This document shows, one piece after another, positions 1 through 10,244 of a stretch of DNA of 64,000 bases. Position 1 is the stretch's first letter. Every line of letters starts with the position of its first letter. Source of the stretch: JBGAPI01 sp044221335 (lineage in GTDB: Bacteria > Pseudomonadota > Gammaproteobacteria > Xanthomonadales > Ahniellaceae); the NCBI GenBank assembly GCA_044221335.1, contig JBGAPI010000005.1, positions 1 through 64,000 on the forward strand, read 5' to 3'. The translations under genes and the position numbers were made by a program. The notes beneath the pieces were generated by a model, which saw nothing but the letters and a program-made list of their open reading frames with translations, was not told the DNA's origin and searched no databases.

Positions 1-1
1 C

Positions 2-136
2 GAACGCGTCGCCGGCCACGGCATCGGCCTCGCCATCGTCTCCGACATCGTCGAGAACTACCGCGGCATGCTCACCGTCGAGCGCTCGCCGGAACTGGGC
101 GGGGCGATCTTCCAGATCTCGATTCCGCCGCTGTGA
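2..136 (+). CDS. Sensor histidine kinase, C-terminal fragment (PhoQ-like)
   Basis: The first 44 codons of the window are the end of a two-component sensor kinase; the rest lies upstream. The visible part is the end of the HATPase_c domain: the G2 box GHGIGLAIV is followed by the helix SDIVENYRG, the strand ERSPELGGAIF and the terminal IPPL before TGA. This domain binds ATP and phosphorylates a conserved histidine. The run GHGIGLAIVxDIVExYxG resembles PhoQ-type kinases, but subfamily assignment from this short piece is an inference. A response regulator would be expected upstream, outside the window. Confidence 0.8.
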   Translation, partial: ERVAGHGIGLAIVSDIVENYRGMLTVERSPELGGAIFQISIPPL

Positions 137-283
137 CGCGGCGCTGCTCGTCGTGCTCCGCTGCCATCGGGTGACGTTACCGCCGCGGGCGCCAGGCGGG
201 CGTTCTCCTCCGGCGGTCGGCGGTTCCGGCTGTCCCCGCGGACTGGATATTCTCTACGCCCCTCGACCACGACGCTGCTGCTC

Positions 284-1363
284 ATGTCCTACGACTTCCG
301 ACTGAAGCTGCCACGCACCCGTGCCGGCAGGAGTGGCGCGGCGGCGGTGCCGGATCGCGTCGCCGCGGCGGCTGACGTCCTGCGCCGGCATGAGCCGGAA
401 GTCGTGATCGACGGCGACGAGGACGGCTTCGTTGCCCGCAGTGCGGAGCTCGGCGAGGTGCACGTCGACGCGCGCACGATCCGGCTCGGCCTGTCGATGG
501 GCAGCGAGCCCCGCGCTGTCTACGCCGCCATCCACGGGTTGCTGCGGCGTTTCGACGGAGCGGGGTACGAGGCGGAGGATCCGCAGCTGATGCGCGGCCG
601 CGTCGACTACGACCCCGATTTCGCGACCTTCATGGCCCAGTATCGCGAGCATTTCGACTGCAGCGAAGCGGAGTTCCGCCAGTGGTGCCGTGGCGAGACC
701 CCGCCGGAGTGGGCCGCTCGCGACGCGCGACGCGCGGACGGCGAGCAACGTGCCGCCCGGCTGCCGAACGACGGCCGGATTCCGCACGCGGAGCAGCGCG
801 CGATGGACAACGACGCGTTGTGGGCCCATCTGCTGGACGTGGTCGCGCGCAACGACGGCGCGATCGCGGCACTCGGGATCGGTCCCTATCTCGACGATCT
901 GGCGACGGCGCAGGCCGCGCGATTCGAGGGCTATCAGCGGCCGCCCGGGCGATGGTTCGAGAGCCTGATGAACGCGCCCTGGTACCAGGGGTCGTCGCTG
1001 CACTACGAGGCCCTCGTCCTCAACCTGCTGTGGCAGCGCAACCATCCCCCGGCGATGGCCGGATGTCCGCAGCGCTATACCTTGTCCACGCCGGCGGCGC
1101 CTTCCGGAACGTCGTCCGACTGGCAGGCGCTGATCAACTCGATCACGCCGCTGCTCCGCGACCAGGGGCTGATCCACCGTCCGCCCATGGCGAGCAGGAT
1201 CGGCGACGAGGTCTGCGTGATGTTCGACGGCATCGATGCCGCCGCGATCCATCGCGTGGCCTGGCCACTCGCCGTCGCGTTTCCGCGCCGCATCCTCGCG
1301 CGCCTGCGCTTCGGAATCGATGGCGCGACGGAAGATCTCGTGGAGCACCCGGGCGTCGGCTGA
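284..1363 (+). CDS. Hypothetical protein, 359 aa
   Basis: Unrecognised soluble protein. It begins MSYDFRLKLP and has an acidic N-terminal third with predicted alternating strands (VVIDGDEDGFVA, VHVDARTIRLGL) and a helix AVYAAIHGLLRRF. This layout resembles small bacterial proteins of unknown function that also start MSYDxRL. The middle (about residues 115-230) is helical and rich in charged residues and tryptophan. There is no signal peptide, membrane segment or catalytic motif. No clear ribosome binding site precedes the ATG. High GC3 over the whole length supports real coding; overlapping frames on both strands are shadows. It stands alone between the kinase and a gene on the opposite strand. 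Function not assigned. Confidence 0.65.
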   Translation: MSYDFRLKLPRTRAGRSGAAAVPDRVAAAADVLRRHEPEVVIDGDEDGFVARSAELGEVHVDARTIRLGLSMGSEPRAVYAAIHGLLRRFDGAGYEAEDPQLMRGRVDYDPDFATFMAQYREHFDCSEAEFRQWCRGETPPEWAARDARRADGEQRAARLPNDGRIPHAEQRAMDNDALWAHLLDVVARNDGAIAALGIGPYLDDLATAQAARFEGYQRPPGRWFESLMNAPWYQGSSLHYEALVLNLLWQRNHPPAMAGCPQRYTLSTPAAPSGTSSDWQALINSITPLLRDQGLIHRPPMASRIGDEVCVMFDGIDAAAIHRVAWPLAVAFPRRILARLRFGIDGATEDLVEHPGVG

Positions 1364-1635
1364 CGGGAGCGCGGTGCCGGGACGGTCGTTGCCGGCTGCG
1401 GTGTCTTCCGCGGTTCCGCCCCGAGCGGCCCGGCGCCGATGACACGGAGCCGTCGGTGCTCCGGGAAGTCGAGCGCGATGCTGCCGAATGTTCCTTGCAC
1501 GCCGAAAGATGACGAATGGCCTCGCGAGCGGACGGTGACCGTCGACAACCGACCGAAGGGCGACGTCGCGTGCTGAGCCGCCCAATTCGCGAATGCGGTA
1601 TTCCGGTCGGCCAGACCCGGGTCGCCCGGTGCAGA

Positions 1636-2364
1636 CTACTCCGGAGGGGGCGCTTCCGGCCTCGGCGTCCATTCCTCCTCGATGACGATCGCGCCCACAT
1701 GCTTCAGGGTGGCGACGAACAGATCATCGACTGCCAGATAGACCTTTGTGTCATCGTACGCCGATTGCACCGTCCGACGTAGCAGCTCACTGTCGGCTTC
1801 CGAGCCCGAGACCAGGCATTGCGCCGCGATCGTCAGACGCGACTGGTAGTCCGAGGTACCACGGCCCTCAACGAGGATCGCGGGTGCGCTGCCTTGTTCC
1901 AGACGAGCCAGGCCGCGTCGGATCACGTCGCTGTCGACGTGAAACGCCTGGGTATTGCGGACCTCTTTCGCCGCCAGGCCCTTCTGCCAGCGCTCCTCCG
2001 CATCGCGAATGCGTTCAAGAGCCGTCGGGTCGAGGTGCAACAGCTGCTGCTTCGCGAGTTCGGACCGCAGCGACTGCAGGGCGGTCGCGAATTCCTTGAG
2101 GATCCCGATGCTCAGCCACATGCAGGTGAAATAGTTTCTCGAAACGGCAGGTTCGGGCACTTCGGCCTTGCCGTTCAGCGCCCCGAAGTGAGCGAGGCTC
2201 GTCAGGCGGTCCGAGTGGACGAAGCATCGGACGAACGCCACCAGGAGATCCTCACCCATCGCGCGTCTGAGGTGGGAGAGATCGGATGCTTCCAGTCGCC
2301 AGTCGCTCGTGCGGTTTCCGATGTGCCTCAGAACAAGGTTTTCGCAAGTTGGACGATCGGCCAT
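1636..2364 (-). CDS. Hypothetical protein, 242 aa
   Basis: Unrecognised, apparently cytoplasmic protein. The open frame extends further upstream, but the ATG at 2364 (MADRPTCENL) is preferred because an AAAGGA ribosome binding site lies 8 bases before it. The protein is mostly helical, with an amphipathic stretch ILKEFATALQSLRSEL near the middle, a conserved-looking N-terminal module containing DLLVAFVRCFVHSDRL, and an acidic, proline-rich tail (TPRPEAPPPE). No transmembrane segment or catalytic motif is visible. No operon partner. It could be an accessory or recently acquired gene, but this is only inference. Confidence 0.6.
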   Translation of the reverse strand: MADRPTCENLVLRHIGNRTSDWRLEASDLSHLRRAMGEDLLVAFVRCFVHSDRLTSLAHFGALNGKAEVPEPAVSRNYFTCMWLSIGILKEFATALQSLRSELAKQQLLHLDPTALERIRDAEERWQKGLAAKEVRNTQAFHVDSDVIRRGLARLEQGSAPAILVEGRGTSDYQSRLTIAAQCLVSGSEADSELLRRTVQSAYDDTKVYLAVDDLFVATLKHVGAIVIEEEWTPRPEAPPPE

Positions 2365-2738
2365 GGTCGACGTTCCTTTCGGTGACGACAAAACAGACTC
2401 CGAGTGCCGCGGCGAGGCGCGTGTCGGCAGAAAGGCAGGACATCGACACCCACGAAAAGCTGCACGCACGACTCCGTTGGGCGACAGGGTTTCAGAGGCG
2501 AATCATGAAGCAGTGGCGTGAGGAATCGTGGTGCCTTCATCCTGCTGGAGAGGCAAGCGTTGCAGAATCACTGCATTTCCGTTCGTCGAGCCCGGCAATT
2601 GCTCGACGAGGATTTCGGGACGAGGATTTCGGGACACCCATGGACGAGGGGAATTTGGGACGCCGACGTCCGTAGCCGGCCGCGAGTGCAGTTCGTCAGC
2701 GTCGCGAGCTTCGCGGTGGGCTCCCGTCGGCCCGCCGC
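2365..2738. other. Intergenic stretch without a supported gene
   Basis: Between two genes on the minus strand. It contains a perfect tandem duplication of a 14-base unit (CGAGGATTTCGGGA, 2607-2634) followed by a related third block GACGAGGGGAATTTGGGA. Short open frames on either strand have low-complexity translations and no recognisable domain, so none is called. Confidence 0.5.
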
Positions 2739-3014
2739 TCAAGACTTGGCGTCGTGATCCGTTCCGGTCTCCGTCGCCACGGCAGGCCTGCGGCGCAGAG
2801 GCGAGTGCCAGCCGAGGGCATGGGACAGGAACATCCAGCCGTTCCAGGCTATGGCGATGGTCATCGCGATCGTCGCGGCGAGCGGCCGATTCGTCGAGTA
2901 GTCGAGATAGGCCAGCAGCGGCGCTCCGGCAAGAAACATGGCGCCGAGCACGAAGCTCAGGAACTTCACGATTTCGGAGCGGGCGTTGCCGGATTGGACA
3001 TCCATGGCCGCCAT
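2739..3014 (-). CDS. Small inner-membrane protein, 91 aa
   Basis: Unrecognised small membrane protein. Two hydrophobic segments are visible, roughly residues 17-37 (VKFLSFVLGAMFLAGAPLLAY) and 46-66 (AATIAMTIAIAWNGWMFLSH), joined by a short loop DYSTNRPL; the C-terminus is basic and then acidic (PLRRRPAVATETGTDHDAKS). ATG codons at residues 1 and 4 are both possible starts; the longer is given. No neighbour gives a functional hint. Confidence 0.55.
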   Translation of the reverse strand: MAAMDVQSGNARSEIVKFLSFVLGAMFLAGAPLLAYLDYSTNRPLAATIAMTIAIAWNGWMFLSHALGWHSPLRRRPAVATETGTDHDAKS

Positions 3015-3205
3015 GCTAGCGCTCGCGACGTTGACTCGGCAGCCTCACGTCGACGCGCGAGACCGGGACACCGACGAGGTCCGCCACAGTGCGTGCGATT
3101 GGCGATTCCGACGGCCCGTCCTGGTCGTTAGAGGCTGGCTCTTGCGCGGCCTCCGCCCGGGAGCCGCAGCCGGCCGACGCGCACTTCGCCTTTCGATCCG
3201 AAGTA

Positions 3206-4663
3206 CTAACGATGTGAGTTTCCGCTTGTTCCGCGCCCCTGCAGCACCTGAGCCCCACCCCCGAACTGCGGAGTTGCGGGCGCACCGCGCCCGGAAATGC
3301 CGATGGGCCGAATTCCCCGCTCCCGAGCGGCGGCGATGGGGATGATCTGGAACTGGCCATCGCTGCGCGCTCGCTGGCTGACCGCATTGGCGTGTTCGAG
3401 CAGGCCCTCCTCGATCGCGGCCTCGAAGCCGGCGAGGGAGGCGCTCTTCTGCACCTCGTCGTCCAGGGCGGCGTCGAGGCCGCCGAGGCCACGGCCCTTG
3501 CGGCCGCGATTCGCGGTGCCGATCCGGATGGTCTCGAGGTAGGCCCGATCGTTGCCGTCGGCGTCGAGGTCGAAGGCGAGCAGCATGTGGCCGGGCAGCA
3601 GCACGAGGCTCGGGTGCAGGCCGATCTTCTGCAGCAGCGACGCGAACAGCACGGTGCCATCGACGCAGTTGGCCTCACCGTTCTTCCAGCTCTCGTCGAT
3701 GAAGCGGACGTACTGGGTATAGACCTTGCCCGCGACGTCGTGGTTGCGGGTCAGCGGCGAGTACTTGATTCCGCGCCGCTGCAGCGTGCGCCACAACGCG
3801 AACACCTGGCGGTAGACCTGCGCCGGGTCGCCGCTGGCATAGCCGTCGAACTTGCCGACGATGCCACCACGCTTCGCTTCGTCGAGGATGGTCGCGACCA
3901 GCGGATGCTCTTCGTCGACGTAGGCGGCGAACACCCAGTGCAACGCCGTGCGCTGGTGGCCGTCGACGAGGTAGTAGGGCGCCTCGCGCAGCGGCCGGAG
4001 CGTGACGGTGACTTCCTTCCATTCCATTTGGCCGCCGTCGCGCGCGAGGCCGAAGCGGGCGCGGTGCTCGCTCGATTCCTCGGCGCGACGCAGTGCGTCG
4101 TCGTTCCAGTGCACCGCCGGGTGAAGTTCGTAGCGACGGCCGGCGTGGTCGAGCTCGGCATGGAAGCTGACCGGCGGCGCGAGGTCGCCGAGGTCGACGG
4201 TGAGGTCGACCTGCTCGCCGTCGCGGCGCGCGCTGACGCTGGCGCCGACGAGGCCCCGGCTGTCGCCGATCAGGCTGTCGTCCGGATCGCCCGGAGTCGC
4301 GTCGCGGGTGGCAAGGATCAGCGCCGGAAACAGCTGGCCGAGAGGGCTGACGATGGCGTCCCAGTCCTGGCTTGCGGTCGTGGGCGATTCGCCGGAACCG
4401 GAGACGGCGGTCGCCTGGTCATCGGGGTTCCGGACGGCGGCGTGCGGATCGATCCGCGGTTTCGCCGGCGAGGCCGGCCTGGACTTCCCCGCTACCGGAG
4501 CGACCGCCGATGCGGCCTCCGCGGGCGCGCGGAGAAGTGGCAGCAGTGCGGCGGCGAGGCCGAGCAGCGTGGCCGCCAGCAGGTGTCGGGCGACGCGGGG
4601 AGCGCGTGTCGGGGAGCGTGGAGACCGGGGGGAATCGGGGGCGTGGTTCGGGTCGGATCGCAT
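3206..4663 (-). CDS. Periplasmic transglutaminase-like protein
   Basis: Probable exported protein of 485 aa with a transglutaminase-like (papain-fold) C-terminal half. The chosen ATG gives a basic N-terminus followed by a hydrophobic run HLLAATLLGLAAALLPLL and an alanine-rich AEAASA site, a plausible signal peptide. The putative nucleophile is Cys333 in ANCVDGTVLFASLL, followed by His359 in LLPGHMLLAF and an Asp in LDADG, the Cys-His-Asp order of the fold. Residues 60-210 form a beta-rich domain of unknown role. The frame stays open up to 5131 and another ATG exists at 4852, but that start would bury the signal peptide. Family members cleave or cross-link peptides; the substrate here is unknown. 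Confidence 0.7.
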   Translation of the reverse strand: MRSDPNHAPDSPRSPRSPTRAPRVARHLLAATLLGLAAALLPLLRAPAEAASAVAPVAGKSRPASPAKPRIDPHAAVRNPDDQATAVSGSGESPTTASQDWDAIVSPLGQLFPALILATRDATPGDPDDSLIGDSRGLVGASVSARRDGEQVDLTVDLGDLAPPVSFHAELDHAGRRYELHPAVHWNDDALRRAEESSEHRARFGLARDGGQMEWKEVTVTLRPLREAPYYLVDGHQRTALHWVFAAYVDEEHPLVATILDEAKRGGIVGKFDGYASGDPAQVYRQVFALWRTLQRRGIKYSPLTRNHDVAGKVYTQYVRFIDESWKNGEANCVDGTVLFASLLQKIGLHPSLVLLPGHMLLAFDLDADGNDRAYLETIRIGTANRGRKGRGLGGLDAALDDEVQKSASLAGFEAAIEEGLLEHANAVSQRARSDGQFQIIPIAAARERGIRPIGISGRGAPATPQFGGGAQVLQGRGTSGNSHR

Positions 4664-5127
4664 GCGCGCAGTTCGACAGGTCCGGGCTGAAGGATCGCTT
4701 AGCCGCGTCGGGGGGACTGCAAGCAAATGTGTGTCGGGGTTGATCGCGAGAATATGGCGTGCGTTGCCGCCGAGACTCTGGGACCCGCCGGCCACCAGTA
4801 CTGCGCCTGCGAGACGGATCTCCAGGCCCGTTGGATCGGTGCCCTCGGACATGCAGTGCGGATTGCGGCGTGCGCGCCTCCCGCAGCTGGTCGAGGCGCG
4901 CCCTGCGCTCGCATTTGCGGCGTGTCCGGAGGAATTACGAAGGATGCCGCGACCGGCGGGGCCTTGGCCCGCCGGTCGCGGCGGCGACGCTCCGTCGCAC
5001 GTCCCGGTCCTGAACGCATCGAGGTCGCCATGAGCGAACCAGCGATGCGGGGTGGTGCCCCGGTGAGGAGTGGTCCGGGCAGGATCGGTTCGTCCGGCAG
5101 GCGGCGATTCCGGTGGAGCGACTCCGC
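4664..5127. other. 464-bp spacer between the transglutaminase-like and ComEA-like genes
   Basis: Both flanking genes read on the minus strand. The minus frame of the transglutaminase gene stays open here (possible ATG at 4852), so part may be coding if the start is misjudged. Plus-strand frames are shadows. No hairpin terminator, tRNA or repeat was noticed. Confidence 0.4.
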
Positions 5128-5469
5128 TCAATTGCTGCCGGAGGGAGCGGCGGCCGACTTGCTGCTGGTGGCGCCGCCACCGACCGTGAGCGTGTCGCGG
5201 TTCTTGTCGATGGTCTTCAGTCCGATGCCTTTCACCTCGGCCAACTGGTCGAGCGACTTGAAGGCGCCGTGGGTCTGGCGGTAGGCGACGATCGCCTCGG
5301 CCTTGGCGAGGCCGATGCCCTTCATCGCGGCGGCGATCGATGCGGCATCGGCCGTATTGATGTTGACCGGGGTGCTGACCGCCGGCGGGGTGCCGTGGGG
5401 CTTGCCGGCGGCGTGGACCGAACCGGCGGCGATGAGCGCGGCGAACAGGAGCGACTGCAGGAGATTCAT
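5128..5469 (-). CDS. ComEA-family helix-hairpin-helix DNA-binding protein
   Basis: Exported 113-aa protein with a signal peptide (MNLLQSLLFAALIAAGSVHA) and one ComEA-type tandem helix-hairpin-helix module: VNINTADAASIAAAMKGIGLAKAEAIVAYR, then FKSLDQLAEVKGIGLKTIDKN (each shown in part here). These bind DNA without sequence specificity. Periplasmic ComEA proteins pull incoming DNA across the outer membrane during natural transformation, together with type IV pili. Length and architecture match gammaproteobacterial ComEA homologues. The gene is monocistronic. A role in DNA uptake is plausible since the window also carries pilus control genes, but is not proven. Confidence 0.85.
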   Translation of the reverse strand: MNLLQSLLFAALIAAGSVHAAGKPHGTPPAVSTPVNINTADAASIAAAMKGIGLAKAEAIVAYRQTHGAFKSLDQLAEVKGIGLKTIDKNRDTLTVGGGATSSKSAAAPSGSN

Positions 5470-5688
5470 GGGGACGTCCTTGTCAGGAAGGGATGCGCCG
5501 GGAGCTTCGTTGCGGCTGGCCGCGGCGCGCTGCCAGTCGGGTCCACTCTAGGCCGCGTGACGGGCGGCGACGATGGCGATCCGGCGCGACGCCCCGTAGG
5601 AAGTCGCCGCGCCGTGACGTAGGAAATTTCCCATGGGGTGTCCGCCGCGGCGTGACCTTCGGGCGGGCCGGGCGACTTGCCCTGGCGG

Positions 5689-5694
5689 TACACT
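5689..5694 (+). promoter_or_regulatory. Possible -10 element upstream of the M20 peptidase
   Basis: TACACT lies 31 bases before the ATG at 5725, in the same short-leader position as the -10-like boxes before other genes in this window. No good -35 hexamer is visible, so this is tentative. Confidence 0.3.
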
Positions 5695-5724
5695 GGCGGT
5701 TCGCCGTTGCCGGATCCGCACGCC

Positions 5725-7152
<1,428 letters not shown>

Positions 7153-7193
7153 CAGCATCAGGTCACACGACGCGTCGCGTCCGGAGGATGTCC

Positions 7194-7799
7194 ATGGAGT
7201 TCCTGCAGAACCTGGCGCTGGCGAGCGGGCTCGCCTGGGGCGCTGGAGTGCGTCTGTACGCGACGATCTTCATCGCCGGGATGCTCGAGCGTCTGGGCTA
7301 CATCCACCTTCCCGCGGATCTCGCGGTGCTCTCCAGCGACTGGGTGCTGTGGACCTCCGGGATCCTCGCGGTCGGCGATTTCATCGCGGACAAGTCGCCG
7401 GGATTCGACTCCTTCTGGGACGGCGTGCATACCTTCGCCCGGGTTCCCGCCGGCATCTTCCTTGCCTGGGGCGCGGCGGGGGACCAGGGTCCGGCGATCC
7501 AGTTCGCCTGCGCGCTGCTCGGTGGCGCGGTGGCGTCCGGTACCCATCTCGCGAAGGCCAGCGCGCGGCTGGCCGTCAATCATTCCCCGGAGCCGTTCTC
7601 CAACTGGGCGACCAGCATCGCCGAGGACAGCGTCTGGCTCACCGCGATGTGGCTGATGGTCAGCCACCCGCTGGTCTTCCTCGTCGCGCTCGCTGTCTTC
7701 CTCACGGTACTCGTGTGGTTGCTGCCGAAGCTGTGGCGTGGGCTGGCTGGGCTGTGGCGGCGGTTGGCGGAGCCGCGGACGGCTGCAGCCAGGGCGTGA
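7194..7799 (+). CDS. DUF4126 domain membrane protein
   Basis: Polytopic membrane protein of 201 aa in the DUF4126 family, function unknown. It begins MEFLQNLALASGLAWGAGVR and shows the family motif VGDFIADKSPGFDSFWDGVHTF, followed by several hydrophobic segments and the stretch ASARLAVNHSPEPFSNW. GGAGG-like sequence (CCGGAGG) ends six bases before ATG 7194 and directly abuts ATG 7188, so 7194 is the better start. The tail is basic (RRLAEPRTAAARA). Possibly in one transcript with the M20 peptidase gene. Confidence 0.8.
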   Translation: MEFLQNLALASGLAWGAGVRLYATIFIAGMLERLGYIHLPADLAVLSSDWVLWTSGILAVGDFIADKSPGFDSFWDGVHTFARVPAGIFLAWGAAGDQGPAIQFACALLGGAVASGTHLAKASARLAVNHSPEPFSNWATSIAEDSVWLTAMWLMVSHPLVFLVALAVFLTVLVWLLPKLWRGLAGLWRRLAEPRTAAARA

Positions 7800-7865
7800 T
7801 GGGCCGCCGACGGCAGCGGCTGGGGTGTGATGGACCGCGGCCGCGGTCGGGGTCCCGATAGCGCT

Positions 7866-7966
7866 CGTCATTGCGAGCGCAGCGAAGCAATCCATTGCCC
7901 TTGCATTGGCTATTGTGCGGAGAGACGCAAAGAAGCTGGACAGCTTCGCTGCGCTCGCATTGACGG
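7866..7966. repeat. About 100-bp palindromic dispersed repeat, copy 1
   Basis: Imperfect inverted repeat whose left arm reads CGTCATTGCGAGCGCAGCGA and whose right arm is the complement with one change (TCGCTGCGCTCGCATTGACG). A second copy is at 25084-25187. The arms could form a long hairpin. It fills much of the 355-bp gap before the lipase gene. It looks like a non-autonomous REP/BIME or MITE-type element; no transposase is linked to it here. Confidence 0.7.
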
Positions 7967-8154
7967 GATATGCAATTTCGAGACTCGCAGCAAATTGCTG
8001 CACTGCCGTACGGACGATTAAAACGTCCGTTTGCTTTTCTTCCAAAGTGTCACTAAGGTGGAACCTGCCGGCCCAGGGGTGGTGTCGGCAACCTTTTGCG
8101 AAAATCACTGTCCAAGGTCATGACCGCGGCGGCGGTCGTTGGGGGAGAAACCAC

Positions 8155-9099
8155 ATGTTCGGGAAACTGCTACGCGCACTCGGGGCATCCTGCATCCTGC
8201 TGGCGGGTCTGCTGCTGTCCAGCAACAACGCACAGGCCCAGTCTGGCTATACCCAGACCAAGTACCCGATCGTGCTGGTGCACGGTCTGCTCGGCTTCGA
8301 CTCCATTCTCGGCATCTACGACTACTGGTACGGCGTGCCGGGCGACCTGAAGAGCGGTGGCGCCAAAGTGTTCGTCGCCAGCGTCTCCGCCAGCAACTAT
8401 TCCGAAGTGCGCGGCGAGCAGCTGATCCGTGACCTCGACAACCTGAAGGCGATCTACGGCTACGCCAAGTTCAACCTGGTCGGCCACAGCCACGGTGGCC
8501 CGACCATCCGCTACGTCGCCGCTGTGCGCCCGGACCTGGTCGCCTCGATCACCTCGGTCGGCAGCCCGCACACCGGCAGCAAGGTCGCCGACGGTCTCAA
8601 TTCCGCGCTTCCGCCGGGTTCGCCGCTGCGCACCCTGGTGGCCGGCTTCGTCAACGCGCTGTCGACCTTCATCGCCGTACTGTCCGGCAACGACGATCCG
8701 CAATACGCGCTCGGTGCGCTGGCCTCGCTGTCCTCCAGCGGCGCCGCCAACTTCAATGCGCGCTTCCCGAAGGGCATGCCGTCGACCTACTGTGGTCAGG
8801 GCGCGGCGAGCGTGAATGGCATCCGCTACTACTCCTGGGGCGGCACTTCGGTGCTGACCAACGTGCTCGACGCCGGCGATCCGCTCCTCGGCGCGGGCAG
8901 CCTGTTCTTCGGCTGGGAGAACAACGATGGCCTGGTTGCCCAGTGCAGTTCCCACCTTGGCGTGGTGCTGCGCGACGACTACGGCTGGAACCATCTCGAC
9001 GAGGTCAACCAGGTGTTCGGTCTGACGAGCTGGTTCGCCTCCAACCCGGTCAGCGTGATCCGCGCCCACGCGAATCGGCTGAAGACCGCCGGGCTGTAA
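8155..9099 (+). CDS. Secreted triacylglycerol lipase
   Basis: Family I (Pseudomonas/Burkholderia-type) lipase, 314 aa, an alpha/beta hydrolase that cleaves triacylglycerols outside the cell. A signal peptide ends at about residues 25-28 (NNAQA-Q). The oxyanion motif VLVHGLLGFDS is followed by the nucleophile elbow GHSHGG with Ser112, a likely catalytic Asp in NNDGLV and His in WNHLDEVN. Two cysteines in the C-terminal half (TYCGQG and AQCSS) could form the disulfide typical of this family. A GGGGGAGA ribosome binding site precedes the ATG. The next gene is its dedicated foldase, and such enzymes leave the cell by type II secretion, for which genes lie at 54.7-60.3 kb. Confidence 0.93.
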   Translation: MFGKLLRALGASCILLAGLLLSSNNAQAQSGYTQTKYPIVLVHGLLGFDSILGIYDYWYGVPGDLKSGGAKVFVASVSASNYSEVRGEQLIRDLDNLKAIYGYAKFNLVGHSHGGPTIRYVAAVRPDLVASITSVGSPHTGSKVADGLNSALPPGSPLRTLVAGFVNALSTFIAVLSGNDDPQYALGALASLSSSGAANFNARFPKGMPSTYCGQGAASVNGIRYYSWGGTSVLTNVLDAGDPLLGAGSLFFGWENNDGLVAQCSSHLGVVLRDDYGWNHLDEVNQVFGLTSWFASNPVSVIRAHANRLKTAGL

Positions 9100-9107
9100 G
9101 CCTTACG

Positions 9108-10181
9108 ATGGCGCGACCGCAACCGCTCGTTGTTCGCGGCGTCGCGGTCGCGCTGATTGCGGGAATCGGCGTCCTGGCGGGCTATCTGATGGCCCGCCGC
9201 GGCGAGCCGGCAGTCGCACCGCAAGCCGCGCCCGCAACGACCACGCCGGCTTCGGTCGGCGTCGCGCCCCCGACGATGCCGGCCGAAAGTCCCGTGGCCC
9301 CTGCCGCAGCGCCCGCAAGTGGCGCGAGTCAGGTCTCGATCGACCGCGTCGCGTACGCCCACCGTGTCCTCGCCGAGGGCTCGCTGCGCGGCAGCACCCG
9401 CGACGGCGGCGCCCGGGTCGGGGCCGACGGCCAGCTGGTCGTCGATCGCGACTTGCGACGGTTGTTCGATTATTTCCTCACGCTGGCCGGCGAGCTCGAC
9501 GCCGCGGGCATCCGCATGCTCGTCGCCGAGGATCTGGCGACGCAGCTGCCGGCGGCAGTGGTGAACGTCGCACTCGATCAGTTCGACCGCTACGTCGACT
9601 ATCTCCGGCGCGCAGCGCAGCTGCCCGAGGGCGGCGACCTGGTGACCCGACTGGCGCGCCTCGCGGAACTGCGCCGCGCGGTGTTCGGCGAGGCGACCGC
9701 CAAGGCCTACTTCGGCGAGGAAGAGGAACATGCCGAGCGCACGGTCGCGCGCCTCGCGATCGCCGACGACAAGACGCTCACCGCCGAACAGCGTGCCGCG
9801 GCGCTGGCCGATCTCGACGCGCGGATGCCCGAATCGCAGCGCGCCGCCATCGACGCGGCGAACAGCGCATCGATCGCCGCCGCCCAGACCGAACATCTCG
9901 ACCAGAGCCACGCCGATGCCGCCACCCGCGACGCCGAGCGCACCGCCATGTGGGGCGCGGAAGCCGCCCAGCGCCTCGCCGAACTCGACCGCCAGCGCGC
10001 CGAGTGGGATCGCCGAATTGCGGACTACCAGGCCGCCCGCGAACGGCTGCCGGTGAAGGGAAAGAGCGACGCCGAGCGCGAACTCGCGATCGCGCAGCTG
10101 CGGGAGCAGCGTTTCGCCGATCCCACGGAGCGGCAGCGGGTCGAAGCGCTGGAGGCTGTCGGGGCGTTGGGCGGGCGGTAG
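9108..10181 (+). CDS. Lipase secretion chaperone (lipase-specific foldase)
   Basis: Membrane-anchored periplasmic foldase (Lif/LifO), 357 aa, which folds the upstream lipase before export. An N-terminal membrane helix (about residues 10-28, VRGVAVALIAGIGVLAGYLM) is followed by an alanine/proline-rich linker and then the diagnostic Lif motif near residue 117, RRLFDYFLTLAGE (consensus RxxFDY(F/C)L(S/T)xxGE). The rest is strongly helical and charged, as expected for the domain that wraps around the lipase. It starts 8 bases after the lipase stop, so the two are one operon. The TAG stop sits in the sequence GGTAGGG. Confidence 0.92.
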   Translation: MARPQPLVVRGVAVALIAGIGVLAGYLMARRGEPAVAPQAAPATTTPASVGVAPPTMPAESPVAPAAAPASGASQVSIDRVAYAHRVLAEGSLRGSTRDGGARVGADGQLVVDRDLRRLFDYFLTLAGELDAAGIRMLVAEDLATQLPAAVVNVALDQFDRYVDYLRRAAQLPEGGDLVTRLARLAELRRAVFGEATAKAYFGEEEEHAERTVARLAIADDKTLTAEQRAAALADLDARMPESQRAAIDAANSASIAAAQTEHLDQSHADAATRDAERTAMWGAEAAQRLAELDRQRAEWDRRIADYQAARERLPVKGKSDAERELAIAQLREQRFADPTERQRVEALEAVGALGGR

Positions 10182-10244
10182 GGTTCGCGCCGCACACCGA
10201 ACCGCGGCATATGAATGCGAAATCCATTGACGGCGAGGAGCGAC

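Noticed and set aside
2503..2742. 79-codon minus-strand frame
   Set aside because: No domain, includes the 14-base tandem duplication, and no ribosome binding site; probably non-coding.
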